The notes under the pieces are model-generated. The model was given only the letters and a program-made list of their open reading frames with translations, made no database searches and was not told the origin of the DNA. Shown piece after piece: positions 1 through 6,317 of a stretch of DNA of 7,907 bases. Positions within the stretch are counted from its first letter, which is position 1. Each line of letters begins with the position of its first letter. The stretch spans positions 1 to 7,907 of the forward strand of contig JAMCZD010000171.1 in the NCBI GenBank assembly GCA_023473405.1. The letters run 5' to 3'. The DNA is from Candidatus Omnitrophota bacterium (GTDB lineage: Bacteria > Verrucomicrobiota > Verrucomicrobiia > Limisphaerales > UBA1319). The position numbers and the translations under genes were made by a program.

Positions 1-789
1 GATTTGGCCAATGCAATCAATGAGGCGGCCCTATTGGCGGTCCGCCACCATGGCAAGGAGATCGCTCAAGCCGACCTCGAGGAGGCGGTGGAAAAAGTCG
101 TCGCCGGTCCCGAACGTAAGAGCCGTCGATTGAACGAGCAGGAAAAGCAGCGGGTTGCCTATCACGAGGTCGGCCATGCCTTGGTAGCCGCTTACAGCCA
201 GCACGCCGACCCGGTGCACAAGATCAGCATCGTCCCCCGCGGGCGTGCCGCCCTCGGCTATACCATGCAATTGCCCTTGGACGATCAATTGCTTATGACC
301 CAATCCGAGCTGAGCGAACGGATTCGTGGCATGCTGGGCGGGCGGGCCGCGGAGGAGGAATTTTATGGCGAAGTCACAACCGGGGCGCAAAACGACCTCG
401 AACGCGCCACCGCGCTGGCGCGCCAGATGGTGTGCATGTACGGAATGAGTGATACCATCGGCCTGGCCCATTGCGCCCAACCGACTAACCAGATGTTTTT
501 GGGGCATCCGGACGGCTCGCTCCAGCGGGACTGCAGCGAGCAGACCGCCCGCGAGATCGACGAGGAAGTGAAAAAAATCCTGGCGTGCGCTTACGAGGAA
601 GCCAAAGAAATCCTTCACCAGCACCGGGACCAGCTTCAGGCGGTGGCCAACGAATTGTTGCACCGGGAAACCATGGACGACCAGACCTTTTATCGGATGA
701 TCGGGAAGATCCCGCCACGAGGCCAGCGCGAAAAGGGACAGCCTGAACCGGTCGCACCGCCCGTCCCGGCCATCGTGGACTGCAATTGA
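1..789 (+). CDS. ftsH: ATP-dependent zinc metalloprotease FtsH, C-terminal part (5' end outside window)
   Basis: FtsH is a membrane-anchored hexameric AAA+ protease that degrades misfolded membrane proteins and short-lived regulators. Only the end of the AAA lid and the M41 peptidase domain are present. The frame is open from base 1 and begins with DLANAINEAALLA, the conserved stretch following the AAA core. The zinc-binding HEVGH motif is encoded at 163-177. The third zinc ligand, Asp in TTGAQNDLERAT, is at 394-396, so the protease site is intact. The conserved MVCMYGMSDTIG segment follows, then the helical end of the peptidase domain, and finally a Pro-rich tail of about 25 residues after KIPPRG, which is variable in this family. 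The stop is TGA at 787-789. The N-terminal membrane segments, Walker motifs and SRH lie upstream of the window. Family assignment is near certain; whether this is the only FtsH copy cannot be seen. Confidence 0.96.
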   Translation, partial: DLANAINEAALLAVRHHGKEIAQADLEEAVEKVVAGPERKSRRLNEQEKQRVAYHEVGHALVAAYSQHADPVHKISIVPRGRAALGYTMQLPLDDQLLMTQSELSERIRGMLGGRAAEEEFYGEVTTGAQNDLERATALARQMVCMYGMSDTIGLAHCAQPTNQMFLGHPDGSLQRDCSEQTAREIDEEVKKILACAYEEAKEILHQHRDQLQAVANELLHRETMDDQTFYRMIGKIPPRGQREKGQPEPVAPPVPAIVDCN

Positions 790-790
790 G

Positions 791-818
791 TTGACTTCGC
801 CCCGCCATTGGTTAAGGT
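791..818 (+). promoter_or_regulatory. Possible promoter for the tRNA-Glu gene
   Basis: TTGACT at 791-796 is one base from the sigma-70 -35 consensus. TAAGGT at 813-818 follows after a 16-base spacer but is a weak -10 (three of six consensus bases). Predicted initiation near 825 would fall about 13 bases before the mature tRNA 5' end. The location directly after the ftsH stop fits, but the poor -10 keeps this tentative; read-through from ftsH is the alternative. Confidence 0.3.
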
Positions 819-837
819 GCGCATCTGGTTATTTTAA

Positions 838-912
838 GGCGCGTTCGTCTATTAGTTAGGACGCGGCCCTCTCAAGGCCGAAAGACGGGTGCGATTCCCG
901 TACGCGCTACCA
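838..912 (+). tRNA. tRNA-Glu (anticodon CUC), CCA encoded
   Basis: The sequence folds by hand into a complete cloverleaf. The acceptor stem is 838-844 with 902-908 (first pair G-U, the other six Watson-Crick), followed by discriminator A909 and encoded CCA at 910-912. The D stem is 847-850 with 859-862. The anticodon stem is 864-868 with 876-880, perfectly paired, and its loop CTCTCAA gives anticodon CTC at 871-873, reading GAG. The four-base variable region is 881-884, and the T stem is 885-889 with 897-901. Known E. coli GluRS identity features are retained: U35, C36, A37, the U11-A24 pair, U13-G22 with A46, and no base 47. Odd points: the T loop reads TGCGATT, so position 55 is G rather than U, and the D loop ATTAGTTA lacks the GG doublet. 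The gene lies 48 bases after ftsH. The charged tRNA serves translation and, in bacteria using the C5 route, tetrapyrrole synthesis. Confidence 0.95.
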
Positions 913-982
913 GTTTTCAGAGGGCCCTTACACCGTAATCCTTGCCCGAGTTTGAATTACTTGAGCCGAATGAAATCGCGAC

Positions 983-1351
983 ATGCAACCGTTCCAGATA
1001 ATTTTTAATCCGACCAGCGCCGCCGAGCTCGCTCGAATGCCCAAAGAACTGCAATTGCATATCCTGGGTGAGTTCCGCGGGTTGCCCCAGCAAATGATGC
1101 GCGCCGACCTGGAACGATTCGGCAAATTGGAAAGGGCGGGGAAAACCCTGCTCCGATTTCGCCTGGGAGATTACCGGGTCTACTTCGAGCGCCATGAACT
1201 AGGCCTGGTAGTTCACCGCATCCTAAGCCGCAACACCTTGAAGGATTTCTTGTTCCGGTCCCGTCTGCCTACCGGCGAAGACAAAGCCTTGGAAGAGAAT
1301 CCGAAGTTCTGGGACTTGATAGAAGCCGCGCGTTCAGCCTCGACCACATAG
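983..1351 (+). CDS. RelE/ParE-fold toxin-like protein, solitary
   Basis: This 122-residue protein resembles the RelE/ParE toxin superfamily (mRNA interferases and gyrase inhibitors). Residues 1-30 start with a short strand, then the helix SAAELARMPKELQLHIL. Residues 54-92 give the typical sheet: KTLLRFRLGDYRVYFER, then LGLVVHRILSRN. The G-D-Y-R-V core with basic residues (R58, R60, R65, R79, R83) is the family hallmark; the C-terminal Tyr of E. coli RelE is replaced by Phe (NTLKDFLF), so activity is not assured. After the fold there is an extra tail of about 30 residues (93-122) containing ENPKFWDLIEAAR. There is no antitoxin gene on either side: a tRNA lies upstream and a 262-base gap downstream. 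The start is ATG 983 with no clear Shine-Dalgarno; no better in-frame start exists. It could be a chromosomal orphan toxin, a domesticated relative, or a housekeeping protein of this fold. Family is likely, target unknown. Confidence 0.75.
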   Translation: MQPFQIIFNPTSAAELARMPKELQLHILGEFRGLPQQMMRADLERFGKLERAGKTLLRFRLGDYRVYFERHELGLVVHRILSRNTLKDFLFRSRLPTGEDKALEENPKFWDLIEAARSASTT

Positions 1352-1538
1352 TGTGGTGTCGGACCTGTTTTAAAGAAGGGCTTGAACCAGGTAAAATGGG
1401 TCAGAAGAAGGGTAAAAAAGGGCATTAACGCGAAATTTTTTGTTCCGGGCGGGTATACATAACAAATTGAACGACAACGGCTTATTAGAATTGCCTGATT
1501 TTTCAAGGTTTGGAAGTGGATAAAATTGAAAATTCTAT

Positions 1539-1568
1539 TTGACTTTGAAAGGGCAAACCGAGTAGATT
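1539..1568 (+). promoter_or_regulatory. Candidate promoter for the Ala-rich secreted protein
   Basis: TTGACT at 1539-1544 (five of six -35 bases) is followed after 18 bases by TAGATT at 1563-1568 (four of six -10 bases). Initiation near 1575 would give a leader of about 40 bases containing AGGA at 1599-1602, a Shine-Dalgarno-like element 11 bases before ATG 1614. The gap 1352-1613 is visibly AT-richer than its surroundings, which suits a promoter region; nothing else is recognisable in it. Confidence 0.4.
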
Positions 1569-1613
1569 TTGCCTCAGCTAACTAGGGAAAGAACTGGTAG
1601 GACAATTTGTGTT

Positions 1614-2219
1614 ATGAACATGAAAAACTACAAAACCTTGATGGTATCGCTCACGGCGCTATTAACCTTCGCTGTTACCACAGCCAATGCACTTACCGAA
1701 GCCCAGGTGGCGTCGGTTAAAAAGGCCTTCGACAAGGTGCGCGTAGCTGAGCTGGCGGCCCAAGCGGCCCAAATGGTGGCACAGGCTGCCCCCGCCGATA
1801 AGGAGTCTATGGCTGTGACGGTCACTAAGGCGGCTATAGCCAAGAAGCCGGCGGTAGCGGTTTCGGTGGTTTCCGCCATCGCGGCGGTGGCGCCCGAGAC
1901 AGCGCCCGCAGTGGCAGCAGCAGCGACCGCCGCGGTAAAAGATTATTCGCAGGCAATTGTGTTGGCAGCCATAAAAGCTGCGCCTGACTATTCGGAGCAA
2001 ATTGTCCAGGCAGTATCAACCGCAGTTCCCAGCGAGAAGCAGCAGGTGGCCCGGGTGCGAACCTCCGTTCGCAGCGCCGATACGCCGGTTACGACGGGGA
2101 CCATCACGATTACCCCGGGACCAATTCGCGGTCTCATCTATACGCCGACCACCCCTCCGGTTAAGCCGCCGACACCTCCTGTGGTCGGCTTTGACCTCAA
2201 CCGGTATTCTTCGCCCTAG
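1614..2219 (+). CDS. Secreted Ala-rich protein with 15-residue tandem repeats
   Basis: I do not recognise a named family. The 201-residue product starts with a classical signal peptide: basic MNMKNYK, a hydrophobic core MVSLTALLTFAV, and a likely cleavage after TANA (residue 26). The frame extends further upstream to a TTG, but ATG 1614 is preferred because it places the signal peptide at the N-terminus and has AGGA 11 bases upstream; ATG 1620 is also possible. Residues about 45-153 are extremely rich in Ala and Val. From residue 79 they fall into a strict 15-residue register, with Pro or Lys heading each unit at 79, 94, 109, 124 and 139; two units share the pattern (P/K)-D-Y-S. These probably form amphipathic helices. 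Residues 154-201 are low complexity, rich in Thr and Pro (PTTPPVKPPTPPVV), and probably disordered. An own promoter and the strong terminator suggest a single-gene unit. An exported envelope or surface protein is inference only. Confidence 0.7.
   Translation: MNMKNYKTLMVSLTALLTFAVTTANALTEAQVASVKKAFDKVRVAELAAQAAQMVAQAAPADKESMAVTVTKAAIAKKPAVAVSVVSAIAAVAPETAPAVAAAATAAVKDYSQAIVLAAIKAAPDYSEQIVQAVSTAVPSEKQQVARVRTSVRSADTPVTTGTITITPGPIRGLIYTPTTPPVKPPTPPVVGFDLNRYSSP
1848..2072 (+). repeat. Degenerate 45-bp (15-codon) coding tandem repeat
   Basis: Five consecutive 15-residue units of the Ala-rich protein: residues 79-93 PAVAVSVVSAIAAVA, 94-108 PETAPAVAAAATAAV, 109-123 KDYSQAIVLAAIKAA, 124-138 PDYSEQIVQAVSTAV and 139-153 PSEKQQVARVRTSVR. 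Shared columns are a helix-capping P or K at position 1, hydrophobic residues at 7 and 8, A or V near 10-11, and A or V at 14-15. DNA identity between units is low, so the repeat is visible mainly at protein level; that indicates an old duplication or selection on the register. A less regular unit probably precedes it (residues 64-78). Confidence 0.6.
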
Positions 2220-2259
2220 TGATTCGGGTTAGCGCCTGACCGGGTTCGACCCTGTTTTC

Positions 2260-2293
2260 GCCTGTTTCCCCAGTGGGAAACAGGCTTTTTTTT
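2260..2293 (+). terminator. Strong rho-independent terminator
   Basis: A perfect 11-bp stem, GCCTGTTTCCC (2260-2270) with GGGAAACAGGC (2275-2285), closes a four-base loop CAGT and is followed directly by eight T residues (2286-2293). It lies 40 bases after the stop of the Ala-rich secreted protein and separates that gene from the EIIA-argS cluster. Confidence 0.95.
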
Positions 2294-2442
2294 GGGGGAG
2301 AGGGACGAGATTTTAGAACCGGGAGAGGGATTGGCCAATTCAATGCGCGGACGGCGAAAGGAAACGGACTGGTTCATTGCATGAATTCGCGCTTGAATTC
2401 CCGGGCGAAGTACGGCGAAACTTGGTGATTAGGATGGTTCTT

Positions 2443-2910
2443 ATGACGCTGGCAGACATTCTGAGCAAAGAACAGATTATCACCGAGTTGCGGGCGACCA
2501 ATCGCTGGGAAGCCATCGATGAATTGATCGACAGGCTGGTGGTTTGTGGCCGGATCAAGCCTGAGCATCGCGATCCGATTGCGGCTGTGGTAAGGAAGCG
2601 AGAAACATCGATGAGCACCGGAATCGGCTTTGGCATCGGGATACCGCATGCCTCGACGGACCTGATTTGCGAGGTAGTGGGCGCTTTTGGCCGTTCGCGC
2701 CAAGGCGTCAATTTCGATGCGCTGGACAACCAGCCGGTCAACCTGGTGATGTTATTTTTGGTTCCTCAGGGCCAGTTCCAGAAGCACCTCCACACCCTGG
2801 CCAATATTGCCAAATTGCTTCATAATAAGGAATTTCGGCGCAATCTCGAGGCGGCGCCCGATGCTGAGCACATGTTTAATATCATCAAGGAGCATTCGCT
2901 GAGCAAATAA
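2443..2910 (+). CDS. PTS EIIA domain protein (fructose/mannitol/Ntr type, PtsN-like)
   Basis: The 155-residue single-domain protein belongs to the PTS EIIA type 2 family, which accepts phosphate from HPr or NPr on a histidine. The active-site motif is GIGFGIGIPHAS, with the phosphorylatable His at residue 69 (codon 2647-2649), close to His73 of E. coli PtsN. The N-terminus MTLADILSKEQIITEL and the later segment FLVPQGQFQKHLHTLANIAKLL also match the family. No EIIB or EIIC domain is attached or adjacent, so a regulatory role like the nitrogen PTS is more likely than sugar transport; this is inference. ATG 2443 is chosen because AGGA at 2431-2434 is 8 bases upstream and the N-terminus fits the family; ATG 2434 is possible. 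The frame is open further upstream to 2377 without family resemblance. It ends 3 bases before the argS ATG, suggesting co-transcription. The specific PTS branch is not settled. Confidence 0.88.
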   Translation: MTLADILSKEQIITELRATNRWEAIDELIDRLVVCGRIKPEHRDPIAAVVRKRETSMSTGIGFGIGIPHASTDLICEVVGAFGRSRQGVNFDALDNQPVNLVMLFLVPQGQFQKHLHTLANIAKLLHNKEFRRNLEAAPDAEHMFNIIKEHSLSK

Positions 2911-2913
2911 TTC

Positions 2914-4719
2914 ATGGCCGGGCGGGCAACTTGTGCCTCATCCCCGCCGTTCAACTTTTATCATCGCCCTTTTCCGACCGTGTTGCATTATCTTATCGAG
3001 CGTCGTTTGCAGGAAACCGTCACCGCCGTTTGCCCCTCAGCCGATACGTCTCAAATCCTGGTTCGGCCATGTGTCAACTCCCAATTTGGCGATTACCAGT
3101 CGAATGCCCTGATGGGGTTGGCCAAGCAGAAAAAAATGAATCCGCGCCGGTTGGCGGAATCGGTAAAGGAGAGGCTGGATGTTGGGGATTATTGCGAAGC
3201 GGTCGAGATAGCCGGGGCTGGGTTTCTAAATTTTCGGCTCAAGAACAGCGCCGTAGTCGAGGTCTTGAAAGGGGCCTGCCGGGGTGAACATTTATTTCTT
3301 CAAAAGAGCGGCAAGCCCCGGACAATCGTGATCGATTTCAGTTCGCCCAACGTTGCCAAGCCGATGCATGTGGGGCATATCCGGTCCACAATTCTTGGCG
3401 ATTGCCTGGCGCGCACCTTTCGTTTCATGGGTCACCGGGTGATCACGGACAATCATTTGGGCGACTGGGGCACTCAATTTGGCAAATTGCTGGTTGGCTG
3501 GCGCCGGCACTTGGACCCAGCCGCGCTGGCTGCCGATCCCATCGGTGAAATGGAAAGGCTTTACCGATTGGTTAACGAGGCTTGCGACTCGGAGGCGGAG
3601 GTCCTGGAAAGCGCGCGGCAGGAATTGGTGAAGCTGCAAAAAGGCGATCCGGATAACCTGGCCATATGGCAAAAGATGATCGCCCTTTCCCGGGAGCAAT
3701 TCGACGCGATCTACGGCCGGTTGGGTGTCCAGTTCGATTTTTGTCTTGGGGAGAGTTACTACAACCCGCGGCTCAAGTCCGTGGTGGACCAATTGGTCGA
3801 GGCCGGTATGGCACGCGAGAGTGAAGGCGCCATGGTTGTCTTTTTCGAGGACATATCCGAACTCAAGGCGCATCCGGCCATCATTCTTAAGAGCGACGGG
3901 GCGGCGAACTATACGACCACGGATTTGGCCACGTTGCTTTACCGGGTGGAGACTTGGCGTCCGGATGAAATCATTTATGTCACCGACGCCCGGCAACAGC
4001 TCCATTTCAAGCAGGTCTTTACCATCTTTCGGCGCTGGCAACCCCAGGCCAGGCCGCGATTGGCTCACGTCTGGTTTGGCACCATTCTGGGCGAAGACGG
4101 CAAGCCATTCAAGACGCGTTCGGGCGCGATCATCAAGTTGGCCGATTTGTTGGACGAAGCCGAGGAACGCGCTTACCAGGTCGTTACGGCCAAGAACCCC
4201 GAACTGGACGAAGAGCGGCGTCGGGAGATCGCCCGCATCGTCGGGATTGGCGCCATCAAGTATGCCGACTTGCTGCCCAATCGGCAGAGCGATTATGTCT
4301 TTAGCTGGGACAAGATGCTGGCTCTGAATGGCAATACCGCCCCTTACCTGCTCTATGCCTATACCCGAATCCGGAGCATCTTCCGCAGATTGTCGGAGAG
4401 TTCCGAAGCTGTTTACCAATTAGCGGAAGCGGCGGACAGGCCCTGGTCATTAACCGTGGTGGAGGAGGTTGTTTTGGCTAAACACTTGCTCAATCTCGGC
4501 CTGGTCCTCGAGGCGGTATCGGAGGAGTATCGCCCGAATTACCTGTGCAACTATTTGTATGAATTGGCGGGACATTTCGCCCGTTTCTACGAGACCTGCC
4601 CCGTGCTCAAAGCCGGCGGGGACGAACGTTTCCAACGCCTCGCGTTGTGTGACCTGACCAGTCAAGTCTTGCAAATGGGTTTGGGAATTCTGGGCATTGA
4701 AACAACCGACCAAATGTAA
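2914..4719 (+). CDS. argS: Arginyl-tRNA synthetase
   Basis: A class I aminoacyl-tRNA synthetase that charges tRNA-Arg in the cytoplasm. In order: the N-terminal additional domain with NSQFGDYQSNALMGLAK (the FGDYQ signature); the HIGH motif as HVGH at residues 152-155 inside SSPNVAKPMHVGHIRST; NHLGDWGTQFG; the KMSK region as GEDGKPFKTRSG; and the C-terminal anticodon-binding helical domain with YLLYAYTRIRSIFRR and ELAGHFARFYETCPVL. The canonical KMSK is absent (KPFKTR); this is common in ArgRS, and the Lys just before HVGH is the proposed compensation. From ATG 2914 the protein is 601 residues. Starting at GTG 2980 gives 579, closer to the 577 of E. coli, and puts FGDYQ at residue 36 exactly as in E. 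coli. The first 22 residues look unlike the family and neither start has a good Shine-Dalgarno, so GTG 2980 may be the true start. ATG 2914 is reported because it lies 3 bases after the EIIA stop. Confidence 0.97.
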   Translation: MAGRATCASSPPFNFYHRPFPTVLHYLIERRLQETVTAVCPSADTSQILVRPCVNSQFGDYQSNALMGLAKQKKMNPRRLAESVKERLDVGDYCEAVEIAGAGFLNFRLKNSAVVEVLKGACRGEHLFLQKSGKPRTIVIDFSSPNVAKPMHVGHIRSTILGDCLARTFRFMGHRVITDNHLGDWGTQFGKLLVGWRRHLDPAALAADPIGEMERLYRLVNEACDSEAEVLESARQELVKLQKGDPDNLAIWQKMIALSREQFDAIYGRLGVQFDFCLGESYYNPRLKSVVDQLVEAGMARESEGAMVVFFEDISELKAHPAIILKSDGAANYTTTDLATLLYRVETWRPDEIIYVTDARQQLHFKQVFTIFRRWQPQARPRLAHVWFGTILGEDGKPFKTRSGAIIKLADLLDEAEERAYQVVTAKNPELDEERRREIARIVGIGAIKYADLLPNRQSDYVFSWDKMLALNGNTAPYLLYAYTRIRSIFRRLSESSEAVYQLAEAADRPWSLTVVEEVVLAKHLLNLGLVLEAVSEEYRPNYLCNYLYELAGHFARFYETCPVLKAGGDERFQRLALCDLTSQVLQMGLGILGIETTDQM

Positions 4720-4764
4720 ATTTATGCTTTACGATATGCGTGCGCCGGTTTAGAAAAACAAGGC

Positions 4765-5490
4765 ATGGGCATCAAGGATAGCAGCCTCGAGTATCGTGTT
4801 TGGGCAGCAGATAACGTGGTCTATGGCCCGGTTGAACTTCCCGTACTGATTTCATGGGCCAAAGAAGGGCGTGTTACCGCGCTTAATTGGATTCACGTTA
4901 CTCCCGGCGATTTTTGGCAGAGGGCGAACGCATTACCCGAGCTGCAAGCCCTGTTTCAGGCAACTGCTCCGGCGCCGCAGCCGCCGGACCCATCGGTTGT
5001 TGCCGCATCGCCTCCCACCTTCTCAAAGATCAAGCCCGGGATGCTGCGCCGGATAAAGATATTGGCTTGCCTGAGCAATGCCCAATTGGGACGGTTCGAG
5101 AATTTCCTTGCGCTCCAATCCATCCGCCAATGGGAGCAAGTAGTAAAGCAGGGCGATCCCGGTGACGGGATGTATCTTGTGCTTGAAGGCGAACTGCGGG
5201 TGCGCCTGCTGATCAGCGGCAAAGAAAGCATCATTGCCACCCTCGCCGCAGGCGAGTTTTTCGGGGAGTTGAGTTTGTTCGATCACGGTCCCCGCTCGGC
5301 CGACGTCATCGCCAACAGTGACAGTCTTCTGCTGAAACTGGCGGCTGCGTCATTTCAGCGCCTAACCACCCAGGAGCCGGATTTGGCCACGCCATTCCTG
5401 CTGGCCATCTGCCAGACATTGGCCGCCCGGGTTCGTGCCGACAACAAGCGCTTCGGCGACTCGGTTCGTTTCGCCCGAACGGCGAATTAA
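4765..5490 (+). CDS. GYF_2 domain and cyclic-nucleotide-binding domain fusion protein
   Basis: The 241-residue soluble protein has two modules. Residues about 10-65 resemble the bacterial GYF_2 (DUF4339) domain: YRVWAADNVVYGPVELPVL, then WAKEGRVTALNWI, with the usual Y-GP--L--W--EGR pattern thought to mediate protein contacts. A Pro/Ala linker (about 67-88) follows. Residues about 95-215 form a CAP_ED cyclic-nucleotide-binding barrel. The phosphate-binding cassette is GEFFGELSLFDHGPRSADV at residues 163-181, with E168, R177 and S178 in the positions that contact the ribose and cyclic phosphate in CRP and PKA, so ligand binding looks intact. No helix-turn-helix, kinase or cyclase follows, and there is no signal peptide or membrane segment. 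It starts 45 bases after argS on the same strand and may be co-transcribed. It is likely a cAMP- or cGMP-responsive adaptor; the partner is unknown. The AAGG close before the ATG is too near to be a good ribosome site. Confidence 0.85.
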   Translation: MGIKDSSLEYRVWAADNVVYGPVELPVLISWAKEGRVTALNWIHVTPGDFWQRANALPELQALFQATAPAPQPPDPSVVAASPPTFSKIKPGMLRRIKILACLSNAQLGRFENFLALQSIRQWEQVVKQGDPGDGMYLVLEGELRVRLLISGKESIIATLAAGEFFGELSLFDHGPRSADVIANSDSLLLKLAAASFQRLTTQEPDLATPFLLAICQTLAARVRADNKRFGDSVRFARTAN

Positions 5491-5547
5491 TTCGGCTCAC
5501 GTCCGCCTCGCCTGGTTGTTGTAAAGAATCGTTCTAACGGACGGAGG

Positions 5548-6228
5548 TCAAACGCCCGGTTCCGTGCCGGCAGCTTCGAATTTCCGCATGATGTCTTCCA
5601 AAGCCGCGTAGAGAGCGGGCGGGTCCGGCAAGTCAATGCACTGGCCGGGCGCGGTAACGATGCCAAAACCGCGGCCATAGGCGCGGCCATTGGCGATGCA
5701 GGCATTGGTATTGCTCTCGATGATCTGGCGTTCGGCCTTTGCCAGGGTTGCCGAACGGTCTCCTTCAATCTCGAGTTTCCAACCCGCCAGAAATGCCCGG
5801 GGAAACCAGGGACGCAATCGGCGGATCAGCTTGGGCGCGGCCACCAACTCGACCAGGAGAGGGGATTCGGAGGAGGAAAACTTGCCGCTTCTCACTTCGA
5901 TCAACCGGCCATCTATTGCCCGCCTCCATACGGTGCCTACGGTAAAATCGGCGACTGCCGCCGCATGAAAAACGGCCTGGAACGGCTGACCTGATAATGC
6001 CGCCAGGCGGGTGGATAAATCGGCGGTGGTGGTGAACGTCCGAACTTGAACGGCCTTTTCCGCGTCGAGGTAAGTTGAATAATGCCCTCGCAGCAGCGTA
6101 ACCTCGTGCCCCCTGGATACCAGGTAGTTGGCCAATTCGGTGCCGAGTTTCCCGGTTGAAAAATTGGTCAGACGCCGCACTTGATCCAGGGGTTCATAGG
6201 TCGGCCCGGCAGTGACAATGCATCTCAT
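5548..6228 (-). CDS. coaB: Stand-alone phosphopantothenoylcysteine synthetase (CoaB, DFP domain)
   Basis: CoaB joins 4'-phosphopantothenate and cysteine in coenzyme A synthesis, using CTP in most bacteria. The 226-residue product carries the DFP fold: N-terminal MRCIVTAGPTYEPLD, then RRLTNFSTGKLG (residues 18-29, the nucleotide-binding loop region, compare NHSSGKMG in E. coli), HAAAVADF at 88-95 (compare AAVADW/Y), FLAGWKLE, and the C-terminal ACIANGRA segment matching the conserved Asn stretch. The flavin-dependent decarboxylase CoaC, fused N-terminally in E. coli CoaBC, is absent and not adjacent, so it must be encoded elsewhere. Start ATG at 6226-6228 is chosen because the family begins at MRC; the frame stays open to 6327 but that extension has no family resemblance. 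No good Shine-Dalgarno is seen. It is convergent with the GYF/cNMP gene (57-base gap) and divergent from the Hsp70 gene. Confidence 0.9.
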   Translation of the reverse strand: MRCIVTAGPTYEPLDQVRRLTNFSTGKLGTELANYLVSRGHEVTLLRGHYSTYLDAEKAVQVRTFTTTADLSTRLAALSGQPFQAVFHAAAVADFTVGTVWRRAIDGRLIEVRSGKFSSSESPLLVELVAAPKLIRRLRPWFPRAFLAGWKLEIEGDRSATLAKAERQIIESNTNACIANGRAYGRGFGIVTAPGQCIDLPDPPALYAALEDIMRKFEAAGTEPGV

Positions 6229-6317
6229 ACCGCCGCAAGGATAATCTTGGGATGGAATTCCTGTCCATTTCATAACGAGTCCCGTTCCCAGTCCGACACC
6301 GAAATATTGCTTGGGCA

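Noticed and set aside
31..663. Open frame of 210 codons on the minus strand
   Set aside because: Antisense to the FtsH peptidase domain, including the HEVGH region; no recognisable domain.
1213..1506. Minus-strand open frame of 97 codons overlapping the RelE-fold gene end and the following gap
   Set aside because: Considered as a possible missing antitoxin, but it is antisense to the toxin-like gene, has no antitoxin-like motif and no ribosome site.
1662..2000. Several minus-strand and alternative-frame open frames across the Ala-rich gene
   Set aside because: They arise from the repetitive GC-rich codons; the plus frame with signal peptide, ribosome site and downstream terminator is the convincing one.
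2382..2400. Two GAATTC sites close together upstream of the EIIA gene
   Set aside because: A short six-base repeat is expected by chance; no operator-like extension or dyad around it.
4108..4134. Apparent loss of the KMSK catalytic motif in ArgS
   Set aside because: Most arginyl-tRNA synthetases lack a canonical KMSK; the Lys before HVGH is present, so this is not evidence of inactivation.
3292..4419. Long open frame of 375 codons on the minus strand
   Set aside because: It lies wholly antisense to argS, whose motifs are unmistakable, and its translation resembles no family I know; it is a by-product of GC-rich codon use.
5500..5543. Inverted repeat CGTCCG/CGGACG between the convergent genes, as a possible bidirectional terminator
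   Set aside because: Only six base pairs around a 32-base loop, and no T tract on either strand.
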